DNA from: Prochlorococcus sp. AG-388-A04
GTDB lineage: Bacteria; Cyanobacteriota; Cyanobacteriia; PCC-6307; Cyanobiaceae
Direction of reading: 5' to 3'
NCBI GenBank assembly: GCA_003279935.1
Contig: QCGL01000011.1
Span: 1 to 63,243, forward strand
DNA length: 63,243 nucleotides
The notes beneath the pieces are model-generated. The model worked only from the letters and a program-made list of their open reading frames with translations, had not been told where the DNA came from and did not search any database. This document shows, piece by piece, positions 37,503 through 46,303 of the stretch; the stretch's first letter is position 1, and the number at the start of each line of letters is the position of its first letter. The position numbers and the translations under genes were made by a program.

Positions 37503-37622
37503 TTGACTTCTTCGTTAATATTACTAGCCATTTTTATTCTTGTATTTCTTTATTGGTTAGTTACTAAAACACTTAAAGAAGGTAAGGAGGCTCTTAAAGA
37601 GATGGGTAAAAATACTAAATAA
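37503..37622 (+). CDS. Tiny membrane peptide, 39 aa
   Basis: TTG start; MTSSLILLAIFILVFLYWLV helix followed by a Lys/Glu tail (TKTLKEGKEALKEMGKNTK). AAGGAGG-like purines are not near the start, so the start is uncertain. Family unknown. Confidence 0.45.
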   Translation: MTSSLILLAIFILVFLYWLVTKTLKEGKEALKEMGKNTK

Positions 37623-37776
37623 ACTTTTTTATTTCCCTTTATTCCTAATGTAAATTTTATAAAGTAAAGAATTAAAACTATAATTATGTTTAAAATTTAT
37701 TTTAAGTTAAATAGAAATTACTCATTAATTAGATTAATTTTTTATTTTGATAAATTTTTTCTGACGAAAACTCAAG

Positions 37777-37875
37777 ATGCATCTTAATTCTCTACTTTAT
37801 ATTTTTTCTATTGCTTTATTTATTTATGTCATGGCTCTATTTTGGAGAGATCTTCCAAATCAAAAAAAGAAGTAA
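37777..37875 (+). CDS. Tiny membrane peptide, 32 aa
   Basis: MHLNSLLYIFSIALFIYVMA, then LFWRDLPNQKKK. One helix with a positively charged end that would stay in the cytoplasm. No known family. Confidence 0.5.
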   Translation: MHLNSLLYIFSIALFIYVMALFWRDLPNQKKK

Positions 37876-37956
37876 AAGATAATTATTATTAATTTTGTTG
37901 CCTATTCAAATAAATTTAGTTATTAATTTAATGATGTTCATATTAATTTTATATAT

Positions 37957-38115
37957 ATGCAAATTGAATCTTCAAATAATTCAAAAGATGAGGCTTTCCC
38001 ACAGTCATTGAAAATTGAAAAAGAAAATATTATTTGTGAGGACGGCTTTTGTACATTACCAAATCAAAATCAAAACATAATTAAAAACAACGGGAATTTA
38101 TTCGATCCTATTTAA
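37957..38115 (+). CDS. Small soluble protein with CEDGFC motif, 52 aa
   Basis: The N-terminal half is polar (SSNNSKDEAFPQSLK); the centre holds IICEDGFCTLPNQ with two cysteines five residues apart, which could be a redox or metal pair. ATG start. I do not recognise the family. Confidence 0.55.
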   Translation: MQIESSNNSKDEAFPQSLKIEKENIICEDGFCTLPNQNQNIIKNNGNLFDPI

Positions 38116-38200
38116 AATAAAGGCATACATAAATTAATTCTCTTAAGCGAATACTCTTTGAATAATAATGTTTTTTAAAAAATGATTAAATTTAGAGATT

Positions 38201-38536
38201 ATGTATAAGAATTTTTTGAATGCCTATCAAGAATTTTGGTTTAAAGCTACAAATTTTAATAGCAAAACAACAAGATCTGATTGGTGGCGAGTTCAATTAG
38301 TAAACATTATTATATCTATTTTTACTATTCCAATATATCTAAGAACATTTGGTTTTAATATTTATGGATTAGTTTGTATAGTCCCTCAGATTGCTATTGA
38401 TATTCGAAGGTTAAGAGACTTTGGAAAGAGCTGGGAGTGGATATTTATAAATTTAATACCAGTTTTTGGCTGGATAGTATGGTTTATATGGCTTGGTTTT
38501 GGTAAATCTGGAAATGGGAAGTCAAAATTTATTTAA
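38201..38536 (+). CDS. DUF805 inner-membrane protein
   Basis: 111 aa with three or four helices. The DUF805 signature is clear: FNSKTTRSDWWRVQLVN (R-x-E/D-W/Y-W), VPQIAIDIRRLRDFGKSWEW (the RRLHDxG block), and the C-terminal LGFGKSGNGKSKF. Family function unknown. Confidence 0.9.
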   Translation: MYKNFLNAYQEFWFKATNFNSKTTRSDWWRVQLVNIIISIFTIPIYLRTFGFNIYGLVCIVPQIAIDIRRLRDFGKSWEWIFINLIPVFGWIVWFIWLGFGKSGNGKSKFI

Positions 38537-38546
38537 ATTTTGACTA

Positions 38547-38678
38547 TCAACCTAGAGAGTCTAAATCTCTCCTGTAATGAACTAAATTTTCTTTATTAAC
38601 TAGAGTATTTTCCTTTAAATTTTTATTCAAATTCTTTTTAAAATTAAGAACAGAGAAGGAGCTAATCAAATTTTTCAT
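38547..38678 (-). CDS. Small basic protein, 43 aa
   Basis: MKNLISSFSVLNFKKNLNKN, then LKENTLVNKENLVHYRRDLD, ending SLG. Ends 10 bases past the DUF805 stop on the other strand. Composition is coding-like but there is no known family. Confidence 0.45.
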   Translation of the reverse strand: MKNLISSFSVLNFKKNLNKNLKENTLVNKENLVHYRRDLDSLG

Positions 38679-38823
38679 AATGTCTTTTAATTATTAATAA
38701 CCTAATAAAAAAATGGTCTCCATTGAGCCTAATTTTAATGGCCTAACCGAACAATAAAGTTCATTAATCCGTACTAAAAATTTCAAGCGTTTTATAAAGC
38801 TTATCTATGTTATTTAACTTACT

Positions 38824-38860
38824 TATTTTTTTATTTTTTTATTTTTTTATTTTTTTTAAA
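38824..38860. repeat. 8-bp A/T tandem repeat at the 3' end of 38831-39160
   Basis: On the minus strand the unit AAAAAAAT repeats about four times, across the last codons and the stop of the gene. Unit length 8 is not a multiple of 3, so slippage would change the C-terminus and stop position. Confidence 0.7.
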
Positions 38861-39160
38861 ATCTACAAAAGTAACTTTATTTCTGAACTCTAATTGTTTT
38901 TTTAGGATTCTGAATACATGCCATTCACATTCAGATAACTTTTGAAATTGATCAAGTGTATCTTTATCTTCTTCATCAAATTTATCAAAAATATCGGATA
39001 TCCCCAAACTATTAATTGCAACAAAATTCTCTGCTACATCTTCAGGATTTTGACCTGAGGCAAAGTCTTTAAAAGCCTCATAAGAATTTAGTTTTCTAGT
39101 CAACCAATTAAACCATAATTCAGATGTATTTTTATTCTCTTCTTTAACTATTTTCTTCAT
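38831..39160 (-). CDS. Small acidic protein, paralogue of 27006-27272
   Basis: 109 aa from the ATG at 39160 (a TTG two codons earlier is possible). SELWFNWL, EDVAENFVAIN, FDEEDKDTLDQFQKLSECEW mirror the ELWFSWF / ERFVNEN / FDEDNYQAL...KLSESE order of the 27 kb protein. The Lys-rich tail is encoded by the 8-bp repeat. Function unknown. Confidence 0.7.
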   Translation of the reverse strand: MKKIVKEENKNTSELWFNWLTRKLNSYEAFKDFASGQNPEDVAENFVAINSLGISDIFDKFDEEDKDTLDQFQKLSECEWHVFRILKKQLEFRNKVTFVDFKKNKKIKK

Positions 39161-39389
39161 TAACAATATATTTACTATATTAATAATTATTGGTCATTAT
39201 CTATTTGGCACCTGTAGAATTACTCATTTTATATTTTGAAGGATTATTAATAAGCTACGCTAGAAAATTTCGCTGTTTAATTGAATAAGACTTTTTTATT
39301 AATCTCAAAAACTAGATAAATAAAATATTAGGTATTTATCTTATATTATTTAAACCAAAAAAAAGCTAAGATAAAAGTTTATAGAGCAA

Positions 39390-39611
39390 ATGCCTTCAGT
39401 ACCTTTTTACGATTTCCCATCATCACCTTTATTAATAATTGGAGCAATTGGTATTGTTGTAGCGTTAGCAGTCTTTTTTCTAGCTTATCAAAAATACTTT
39501 AATTCACCTTTTAATAAAGAACTCCAAAAAAAGAAAAAATCTTTATTAAAAGAAAAGCAAGAATTAAATGAAAGATTGCAAAAAATAGAGCAAGATTTAA
39601 AAAATTTATAA
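39390..39611 (+). CDS. Membrane-anchored coiled-coil small protein, 73 aa
   Basis: One helix (LLIIGAIGIVVALAVFFLAY) is followed by a Lys/Glu coiled coil (KKSLLKEKQELNERLQKIEQ). Such anchored coiled coils often act as partners or spacers; no family is recognised. Confidence 0.6.
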   Translation: MPSVPFYDFPSSPLLIIGAIGIVVALAVFFLAYQKYFNSPFNKELQKKKKSLLKEKQELNERLQKIEQDLKNL

Positions 39612-39750
39612 AATTAAGTAAGAAATTTAGAAACCACTTTTAGAGATAAATAGTCTCAAAATTAGAAAAATAGTAAAAACAACAATAGTAATAAGGTTTG
39701 GGATTCAAGATTTTTAGTTTTTAATATAAAAAAATGGCTTATAAGAAGTT

Positions 39751-39906
39751 ATGGACAAACAACATCTTATAGATTTAATCTCCAACAGTTTGATTTGCGA
39801 AAGTCAAAAACTTAAATCGAGAGAGAGTTCTAGTGAAATAATAAATTATTTAAATAAACTAAATTTAGATCAATTAAGAACAATGTCTAAAGAATTTATT
39901 CTCTAG
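39751..39906 (+). CDS. Small soluble helical protein, 51 aa
   Basis: MDKQHLIDLISNSLICESQK, then a second amphipathic stretch IINYLNKLNLDQLRTMSKEF. Ends EFIL. ATG start. No known family. Confidence 0.5.
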   Translation: MDKQHLIDLISNSLICESQKLKSRESSSEIINYLNKLNLDQLRTMSKEFIL

Positions 39907-40055
39907 ATTTCAAGACAAACAAATAAACAGTTTAATTAGAATTTAAATCTAAAATCAAACATAATTGTTAATCAATAATATATATGAGCCTTTAAAATTT
40001 GCTATTTATTTAATATGGTGCGACATCTCATCTTTTACAAAATATTTTTTAAATT

Positions 40056-40334
40056 ATGACTATTTTTATTGGAAATTTATCCTGGGAAACTGAAGAGGAA
40101 GACCTTAAAGACCTTTTCAAAACTTATGGTGAAGTAACAAAATGTACAATTCCTTTGGAGAGGGATTCAGGAAGAAAAAGAGGTTTTGGCTTTGTTGAAA
40201 TGACTAGCGAAAGCTCAGAGAAAACTGCGATTGATGATTTACAAGATGTCGAGTGGATGGGTAGAGAAATTAGAGTTAACAAGGCGGAGCAAAAAGATCG
40301 ATCCAGAAGAAATAGTAGACATCATGGCAGTTAA
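40056..40334 (+). CDS. Cyanobacterial RRM RNA-binding protein (Rbp type)
   Basis: 92 aa: a single RNA recognition motif with RNP2 IFIGNL (residues 3-8) and RNP1 KRGFGFVEM (41-49), then a basic Ser/Arg/Gly tail (KDRSRRNSRHHGS). Cyanobacterial Rbps of this size are often cold-regulated and bind thylakoid-associated mRNAs (known for some members). Confidence 0.93.
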   Translation: MTIFIGNLSWETEEEDLKDLFKTYGEVTKCTIPLERDSGRKRGFGFVEMTSESSEKTAIDDLQDVEWMGREIRVNKAEQKDRSRRNSRHHGS

Positions 40335-40481
40335 AATAATATTCAAGCAACTCTTTAGTTTTTAAATTCTTAAATACTTATGTTCAAAATAAAGTTCTAA
40401 AAACTATATAAATAAAAATCCTTTTGTATTTTTGTGCAGACTAATAGATCATAATAAAAGTAGAAATAAAACAAAATTATT

Positions 40482-41477
40482 TTGGAAAAAGTTTTAGTTA
40501 CTGGTGCATCTGGGTTTATTGCTATTCACTGCATACATGAGCTAATAAAAGCAGGTTATCTTGTCAAAGGATCTCTAAGAAATATTAATAGAGAAGATGA
40601 AGTAAGAAAATCTCTTGATAAAGATTCAGATAATCATAAGCTGGAATTTTGTAAACTTGACCTTCTAGATGATGAGGGATGGGATGAGGCAGCCTCTGAT
40701 TGTGATTATCTTCTTCATGTTGCATCTCCTTTTACTATCGAAGAGCCAAAAAAGGAATCTATTCTTATCAATCCTGCATTAGAGGGAACTTTAAGAGCGT
40801 TGAATGCTTCAAAAAATTCCTCTAAAGTCAAGAAAGTTGTCCTAACTTCTTCTATGGCTGCAATTGCGTATGGGCATGACAAGCAGTTATGCTCGCCTGA
40901 AGACTGGACAGATACAACAAAAAACGTTGGTGCATATGTAAAGAGTAAAACAATTGCAGAAAAAGCTGCATGGGATTTTATTCATAATGACAATGAACAC
41001 TCTTTTTCAATGACAACTATTCATCCTGGGATGGTTTTTGGTCCACTGCTAAGTGATGATACTGATGGTGCTTCGGCAGAACTTATTTCAAAAATGATTA
41101 ATGGTAAATTTCCAGCACTACCAGATGCATATTTTACTGTCGTAGATGTAAGAGATGTCGCCAAGTTACATGTCGAATCTCTTAGAAAAAACCAAAGTGA
41201 TAATAAAAGAATAATTGCGACTTCTCCTCAAGGGATCAATATTATGGAAATTTCTAATATTTTAAGAAAAAATGGCTACAAGAAAGCACCTCAAAGCTTT
41301 ATCCCTACAAAAATGATAAATTCTCTCGCACCATTTAATAAAGAGATGAAAAGTATGGCTGCCATGGTTAATAGAGGATCTTATGGCGCTGATATTACGG
41401 AAACTATTTCTATATATAATTGGGAACCTATTTCATTAGAAAAAACTTTAATAGATATGAGTAATTCTATAAAATAA
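40482..41477 (+). CDS. NAD(P)-dependent epimerase/DFR-like extended SDR
   Basis: 331 aa. Nucleotide loop VTGASGFIAIHCIHELI, the DFR-like FCKLDLLDDEGWDEAASDCD, VLTSSMAAIAYG, catalytic YVKSKTIAE (Tyr-x3-Lys) and IHPGMVFGP. Closest in pattern to dihydroflavonol-4-reductase/cinnamoyl-CoA-reductase-like SDRs. The bacterial substrate is unknown. TTG start. Confidence 0.88.
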   Translation: MEKVLVTGASGFIAIHCIHELIKAGYLVKGSLRNINREDEVRKSLDKDSDNHKLEFCKLDLLDDEGWDEAASDCDYLLHVASPFTIEEPKKESILINPALEGTLRALNASKNSSKVKKVVLTSSMAAIAYGHDKQLCSPEDWTDTTKNVGAYVKSKTIAEKAAWDFIHNDNEHSFSMTTIHPGMVFGPLLSDDTDGASAELISKMINGKFPALPDAYFTVVDVRDVAKLHVESLRKNQSDNKRIIATSPQGINIMEISNILRKNGYKKAPQSFIPTKMINSLAPFNKEMKSMAAMVNRGSYGADITETISIYNWEPISLEKTLIDMSNSIK

Positions 41478-41602
41478 ATTCCAATCAAATGAATCAATAA
41501 CGAAGTATTGGCTATAGTTTTCATATATCGGCAAATTGAAAACTTTGCCACGATAAATAATAACTAAGCTATCCTAATAAAGAGGATTAAAGAAAAGTTT
41601 AT

Positions 41603-42709
41603 ATGAATAAAATCAAGAGGTCAGATTTTATATTAAAGCCATTTCTTGAAAGAAACAATTTCAAAGCTTTTTATCAGTTAATAACTACTCTTATACCGAT
41701 AATTTCTCTTTGGTTTATTGTCTCTAAAATTGTATATTCTCCTTTTTTACAAATTACAAAAGGGTTTTTACTTATTCCCATTCTTTTTTTTCTTACCCTC
41801 TTATCTTCTAGAACATTCTCATTAATGCACGATTGCGGGCATAATTCCTTATTTGAAAAACGTTCTTTGAATAACTTCTTTGGCTTTTGTCTGGGTTTAT
41901 TAAATGGGATACCTCATAAACCTTGGGCTAATGACCATGCATTCCACCATAGGAATAATGGGAATTGGGAAATTTACAAAGGTCCTGTAGATGTTTTAAG
42001 CCTAGAAGATTATGAGGCTCTTAATAAAAGAGAAAAACTTATTTATAAGGTAAGTAGACATTGGTTAATGCTTTTTCCTGGTGGTTTCTTTTATTTAGTT
42101 ATTAAAGCTAGATTAGGGTTAATTCTAATTATTATTAATTTTATAAAATCGTTAATGCAAGAAACTTTTATTAAATTAAAAAAAAGAAATTTTTTAGGAC
42201 TTTTAAATATTCAATCAAGAATTAAGCCGCCTTTCTCTGACTATGGAGACAATTTTGATGAATTATTTGATCTAATAGCAAACAATATTATTGTGATAAG
42301 TGGATGGATAATAATGTGTAAATGGTTAGGAGCTGCTTTTTTCTTAACTTTTTATTCTCTAATATTAACTTTTTCAGCAGCAATTTTCATATGCATCTTT
42401 TTTATACAACATAACTATGAAAATGCATATGCAAGTAATACAAAAAATTGGGATATTGTCGAAGGTGCTATTTCTGGCAGTAGCAATTTAGATATCCCAA
42501 ATTGGTTAAACTGGTTTTTAGCTGATATTTCGTTCCATAGCATTCATCATCTATCCGAAAGAATTCCTAATTACAATTTAAGAGCTTGTCATAAAGCAAA
42601 TTTACATTTACTGCAAAAATCAAAAGTTCTCAAATTAAGTGATTTCCCAAATTGTTTTAGATATATTATTTGGGACAGCAAGAACGAGAATCTAATTCCA
42701 ATTAATTAA
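41603..42709 (+). CDS. Fatty-acid-desaturase-family membrane di-iron enzyme
   Basis: 368 aa with several membrane helices and three His boxes: HDCGHNSLFE, HAFHHRNNG and SIHHLSERIPNYN. The order and spacing fit the acyl-lipid desaturase superfamily. Cannot be assigned to delta-9, delta-12 or a carotenoid enzyme from sequence alone. A bidirectional terminator follows at 42910. Confidence 0.88.
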   Translation: MNKIKRSDFILKPFLERNNFKAFYQLITTLIPIISLWFIVSKIVYSPFLQITKGFLLIPILFFLTLLSSRTFSLMHDCGHNSLFEKRSLNNFFGFCLGLLNGIPHKPWANDHAFHHRNNGNWEIYKGPVDVLSLEDYEALNKREKLIYKVSRHWLMLFPGGFFYLVIKARLGLILIIINFIKSLMQETFIKLKKRNFLGLLNIQSRIKPPFSDYGDNFDELFDLIANNIIVISGWIIMCKWLGAAFFLTFYSLILTFSAAIFICIFFIQHNYENAYASNTKNWDIVEGAISGSSNLDIPNWLNWFLADISFHSIHHLSERIPNYNLRACHKANLHLLQKSKVLKLSDFPNCFRYIIWDSKNENLIPIN

Positions 42710-42712
42710 ATA

Positions 42713-42895
42713 CTAGCTGAGTCTTCTTCGCATTTTCCTTTTTAGAGGAATGCTTCTGTAAGCGTGAGCTCCAATAGATGGGGGTAAATCATTTTTAACA
42801 GGATGAATAAAAGCATTTGCCATGCTTTCTAACATTTTAGAAAGCCAACTAATAATTGATCTCATTTGAAAATCTAAAAAGTACATTATTATCAT
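42713..42895 (-). CDS. Small protein with PPSIGAHAYRSIP motif
   Basis: 60 aa from the ATG at 42895; ATGs at 42886 and 42865 would give 57 or 50 aa. The conserved-looking centre MLESMANAFIHPVKNDLPP and SIGAHAYRSIPLKRKMRRR end in a basic tail. Coding is likely from composition; no family known. Confidence 0.55.
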   Translation of the reverse strand: MIIMYFLDFQMRSIISWLSKMLESMANAFIHPVKNDLPPSIGAHAYRSIPLKRKMRRRLS

Positions 42896-42909
42896 CTAAC
42901 GAAATTTTT

Positions 42910-42946
42910 AAAAAGTAAATCAGTCTTTATGCTGATTTACTTTTTA
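42910..42946. terminator. Strong bidirectional terminator
   Basis: 10-bp perfect stem AGTAAATCAG (42914-42923) / CTGATTTACT (42932-42941), loop TCTTTATG, flanked by A on the left and T on the right so that both strands end in T-runs. It lies 200 bp after the desaturase stop and just upstream of the minus-strand 42713-42895 start. Confidence 0.85.
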
Positions 42947-42993
42947 ATATCACTAGGAGGAATATAAAAATCAGTAAGTAGAAAAAAACCTTT

Positions 42994-43227
42994 ATGAATA
43001 ATAAAAAATGGCAACCTACAAATTATCAAAAAGATCGATTAATTTCTTGCACTAAAAAATACATACATCAAAAATTAAATGATCTTCACAAAGAACTTGA
43101 ATGTCCTAATGAATTTATTTTTGATTTCATAAAAGATATCCAACAAGATTGGAACCCAAATAGTTATAAATCTAAATCAGAGAAGTTACTAAAAAATAAA
43201 CCTAAAAGTAAAGATTTAAATTATTAA
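42994..43227 (+). CDS. Small basic hypothetical protein, 77 aa
   Basis: MNNKKWQPTNYQKDRLISCT, then QKLNDLHKELECPNEFIFDF and a Lys/Ser-rich end. AGGAGG lies upstream, about 35 bases before the ATG. Two cysteines. No recognised family. Confidence 0.6.
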   Translation: MNNKKWQPTNYQKDRLISCTKKYIHQKLNDLHKELECPNEFIFDFIKDIQQDWNPNSYKSKSEKLLKNKPKSKDLNY

Positions 43228-43409
43228 GATTAAGTTTTTAAGTATTTAATAGATCCAATAAAACAAGTTAGGAACAAAGCCTTTGCCTTTTTATAAAATT
43301 AAAACTTAAGACTAGTAACTAATACTTATTTATCCAATTTTTCTTAACAAAGCAAAAATTATTTTTTAAAGTCATGCTATATCTCATTCCAAATTAAGGG
43401 ACAAAAGTT

Positions 43410-43568
43410 ATGGATGAGTTGTTTTATTCTTCGAATCAAATAACAGCAAAAGATACCATAGATTCATATTTTGAATGCATTAGTGAATGCAGCATTGTTG
43501 ATGGACATCAAGAATGTGTTACTAGATGTGTAGAAATTCATCTTAAGGGAGGAAATAAAAATGAATAA
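43410..43568 (+). CDS. Twin-CX3C micro-protein, 52 aa
   Basis: The C-terminal half holds FECISECSIVDGHQECVTRC: two CX3C motifs 8 residues apart, a layout that forms helical hairpins with two disulfides (as in small Tim-like and CHCH proteins; analogy only). Overlaps the next gene by 8 bases at ATGAATAA, so the pair is translationally coupled. Confidence 0.65.
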   Translation: MDELFYSSNQITAKDTIDSYFECISECSIVDGHQECVTRCVEIHLKGGNKNE

Positions 43569-43710
43569 AAGACATTCTCTTCAAAGAAAAACAACTCTAA
43601 AGTGGAACTCTAATGGAGATCTTTCTGAAATTGATATGCTGAGAATTTTGGATAGAATTTCTGCCTCTGAACTGAATCAATGTGAATTGACATGCGATTT
43701 AGATGAATAG
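43561..43710 (+). CDS. Small partner protein, 49 aa, with CELTC end
   Basis: MNKRHSLQRKTTLKWNSNGD, then EIDMLRILDRISASELNQCE and a CX3C-type C-terminal CELTC. The start is inside the stop region of the twin-CX3C gene, so the two are co-translated. Family unknown. Confidence 0.6.
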   Translation: MNKRHSLQRKTTLKWNSNGDLSEIDMLRILDRISASELNQCELTCDLDE

Positions 43711-43807
43711 GTAAATAGGTACAGAAAAAACTATATTTAATATTTTTAAATAACTATTAGTAAAAAGATCCATTCTCTATATAAAAAACATATTTATTCT
43801 TGAATCC

Positions 43808-44674
43808 ATGATTAACAATATTAATGACTTCAAAAAGCTCAATAATACTGATAAAAGAGAAAAAAATCTAAATTTAATACTTGATTCGAATTCCTACAAA
43901 CTTGCACAGGAAGATCTTAATTTACTTAGAAGTGACGAAATGAGAGGTGTAAGAATGCTGCTAGAAATAACTAAGCCTGAATTAGTACTAGAAGAACAAA
44001 ATATCATCTCAACTATTATCGTTTTTGGAGGTGCAAAAATTGTCGAAGAATCATCAGCTCAGAGCAAAATCGATGAAGTAAAAAACTTATTAGAAAAATT
44101 TCCTCAATCTATAAAATTAAAAAATAAATTTAACAAGTTAAAAAATTTACTCTCTATGAGTCATTACTATGAATCCGCAAGAGAATTTTCAAAACTAGCT
44201 TCAATAAATAATCAAGATGATAAATGCAATTCTCATGTAATAGTGACAGGAGGTGGACCAGGAATTATGGAGGCGGCTAATAGAGGCGCTTTTGAAGCAG
44301 ACTGTAAGTCTATTGGTTTAAACATACAGTTACCGAATGAACAATTCCCAAATTCTTTTATAACTCCTGGACTTTGTTTTAAATTTAATTATTTTGCATT
44401 ACGAAAGATTCATTTTGTAATGCGCTCTGTTGCTGCTGTTTTTTTTCCTGGAGGATTTGGGACATTAGACGAATTATTTGAATTATTAACTCTTAGACAA
44501 ACAGGAATGAAAAGTGAAATTCCAATAATTTTATTTGGCAGGAAATATTGGAATAATTTAATTAATTTTGACTTCCTTGCTGATTTCGGGCTTATTTCCG
44601 AAGAAGATTTAAAAATTTTTAAATATGCTGATACAGCTTCAGAAGCATGGGAAATAATTGACTCTAATAAATAA
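43808..44674 (+). CDS. LOG-family (TIGR00730-type) nucleotide 5'-monophosphate phosphoribohydrolase-like protein
   Basis: 288 aa. The LOG/YgdH motif block PGGFGTLDELFELLTL, preceded by GGGPGIMEAANRGAFEA, is decisive. Family members cleave the base from AMP-type nucleotides or act on cytokinin precursors (known). N-terminal extension of about 90 residues is longer than in the minimal LOG proteins. Confidence 0.88.
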   Translation: MINNINDFKKLNNTDKREKNLNLILDSNSYKLAQEDLNLLRSDEMRGVRMLLEITKPELVLEEQNIISTIIVFGGAKIVEESSAQSKIDEVKNLLEKFPQSIKLKNKFNKLKNLLSMSHYYESAREFSKLASINNQDDKCNSHVIVTGGGPGIMEAANRGAFEADCKSIGLNIQLPNEQFPNSFITPGLCFKFNYFALRKIHFVMRSVAAVFFPGGFGTLDELFELLTLRQTGMKSEIPIILFGRKYWNNLINFDFLADFGLISEEDLKIFKYADTASEAWEIIDSNK

Positions 44675-44990
44675 AAAAAAAAATTATAAATTAAATTTTT
44701 TGTTTTGTGAAACTTAAGATCTTAAATTTAGTTACCAGAGTAACTTAAGCCTCTAAAAGTTAATTTTATAAATTTATTATTAATTATTTTGCATTATAAA
44801 TAAAGAGTTTCCATTAAAATAAATGTAACCATAATGGATTCTCCTAAAATTGCTCAAGCGCCCTCCTTTGTTCAGATTAATACTTGGGTAAATTAAAGCA
44901 TATCGGACGTTTTTCTCGTTAAAGATAAACTCTATTAAAAATATTTATGCACATGCCTGCCAAACTTTACTTAACTTTTTTTTGATTTTG
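44675..44990. other. 316-bp gene-free stretch
   Basis: Only a 20-codon plus-strand frame (44834-44896) and short palindromes such as TTAAGATCTTAA. I see no convincing gene, and no T-tailed hairpin after the LOG-family stop. Confidence 0.5.
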
Positions 44991-45137
44991 TTATTTAATT
45001 TCCTTTTTTGATTTAGTTTTATCATGAAATTTACTGTAAATTTCTTGCCTTGTCACTTGTATAGGTTCTACTTTTCCTGCATCACCATGAGTTGGGCAGT
45101 AGTAAGTCATTAACATCCATTTTTTATCTTGATTCAT
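44991..45137 (-). CDS. Small protein with YYCPTHGD motif, 48 aa
   Basis: MNQDKKWMLMTYYCPTHGDA, then GKVEPIQVTRQEIYSKFHDK. One Cys and one His near the N-terminus; basic C-terminus. ATG with a reasonable upstream region. Possibly a small metal or nucleic-acid-binding protein; not recognised. Confidence 0.55.
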   Translation of the reverse strand: MNQDKKWMLMTYYCPTHGDAGKVEPIQVTRQEIYSKFHDKTKSKKEIK

Positions 45138-45331
45138 AAAAATAATTCCTCAATTAAATTTTACTAGTTGCTATTTAGGATATAAATCTAAAGAACTTCT
45201 CATATTTAATCTTTTTTTCGCTTTTGCTTAACAATATAAAAAGTTGTAAAGATATAGCCTTATTAGATATAAATACGCATGACTAAAAAAATAAATACTG
45301 CTATTTGTAAGATTAATTTAAAAATAAATTA

Positions 45332-45463
45332 ATGTCTCTAGAATCTATACTCATGGTTGTTGCTCCAATATGTGTTTTTACTGTCGGAGTTATTATTTTG
45401 CCAATATTAGTAAAGCCACGTAAGCAATCATTGAACCCTAAAAGATACGTTCGCGGCTTATAA
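45332..45463 (+). CDS. Tiny membrane protein with basic tail, 43 aa
   Basis: One helix (ILMVVAPICVFTVGVIILPI) followed by VKPRKQSLNPKRYVRGL. The final KRYVRGL is Arg-rich. ATG start. No known family. Confidence 0.55.
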   Translation: MSLESILMVVAPICVFTVGVIILPILVKPRKQSLNPKRYVRGL

Positions 45464-45572
45464 AATTAATCCAAATTTCTAAAATATTTTTATTGAAGTA
45501 GAAAAAGTAATTAAATACCGAAATAAAAAAGACTATATAAAATAAAAGTTTATCTAAAATATTTTAACAAAG

Positions 45573-46250
45573 ATGGAATTCCCAGAAGCAATTCTTTTTG
45601 ATTTAGATGGAGTTCTATTAGATACAGAACCATTACTAGCTAATTCCTGGAGTGAAACCGCAAAAGAATATAATCACTCTTTATCAATCGATAAATTATT
45701 AGAATTAAAAGGAAGAAGGAGAATAGATTGTGCAAAAAAAGTCCTTAAATGGATTAATAAAGAAAGCTCATTAGAAGAATTACTTATTATTCAAAAATTA
45801 AAAGTAGATAAAGTACTCACTAAAGCAAAACCTTTTAAGGGAGCAATAGAATTGGTCAATTTTTGTATAAATACAAAATTACCTATTGCTTTAGTAACAA
45901 GTACTAGTAGTGAAAGTTTTAAAATCAAAAGCTCTGTAAATCCCTGGTTAAATTTATTCAAGACAAAGGTTCTTGGAGATGATAAATTTATTTCTGATGG
46001 CAAGCCTTCTCCTGATCCCTATTTAAGAGCATTAAAATTATTAGAAGTAGAACCAAGGAAATCATGGGTTATAGAAGACTCATATGCAGGATCTATCTCA
46101 GGACTAAAAGCGGAATGTAATTTAATGTTTTTTTCCAAAGATATTGAGATACTAAATAAATTAATAAATGAATTTAACCATGAAAAGATTCAAAAAATTA
46201 ATGAGTTATCAGAAATTATTTATTATTTAAAGTTACTTAAAGGATTTTAA
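45573..46250 (+). CDS. HAD-superfamily hydrolase (beta-phosphoglucomutase-like)
   Basis: 225 aa. Motif I LFDLDGVLLDTEPL with nucleophile Asp10 and Asp12, motif II VTSTSSES, motif III KPSPDPYLRALKLL and motif IV VIEDSYAGSISGLKA. The helical cap lies between motifs I and II. Sugar phosphatase or phosphoglucomutase activity is plausible; the substrate is not determined. Confidence 0.88.
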   Translation: MEFPEAILFDLDGVLLDTEPLLANSWSETAKEYNHSLSIDKLLELKGRRRIDCAKKVLKWINKESSLEELLIIQKLKVDKVLTKAKPFKGAIELVNFCINTKLPIALVTSTSSESFKIKSSVNPWLNLFKTKVLGDDKFISDGKPSPDPYLRALKLLEVEPRKSWVIEDSYAGSISGLKAECNLMFFSKDIEILNKLINEFNHEKIQKINELSEIIYYLKLLKGF

Positions 46251-46303
46251 ATCAATTAAATAAATTTCAAATAAAATTTAAAAACCAAACACTAATATTT
46301 AAT

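Noticed and set aside
44834..44896. 20-codon plus frame in the 44.7-45.0 kb gap
   Set aside because: Too short, with no supporting feature.
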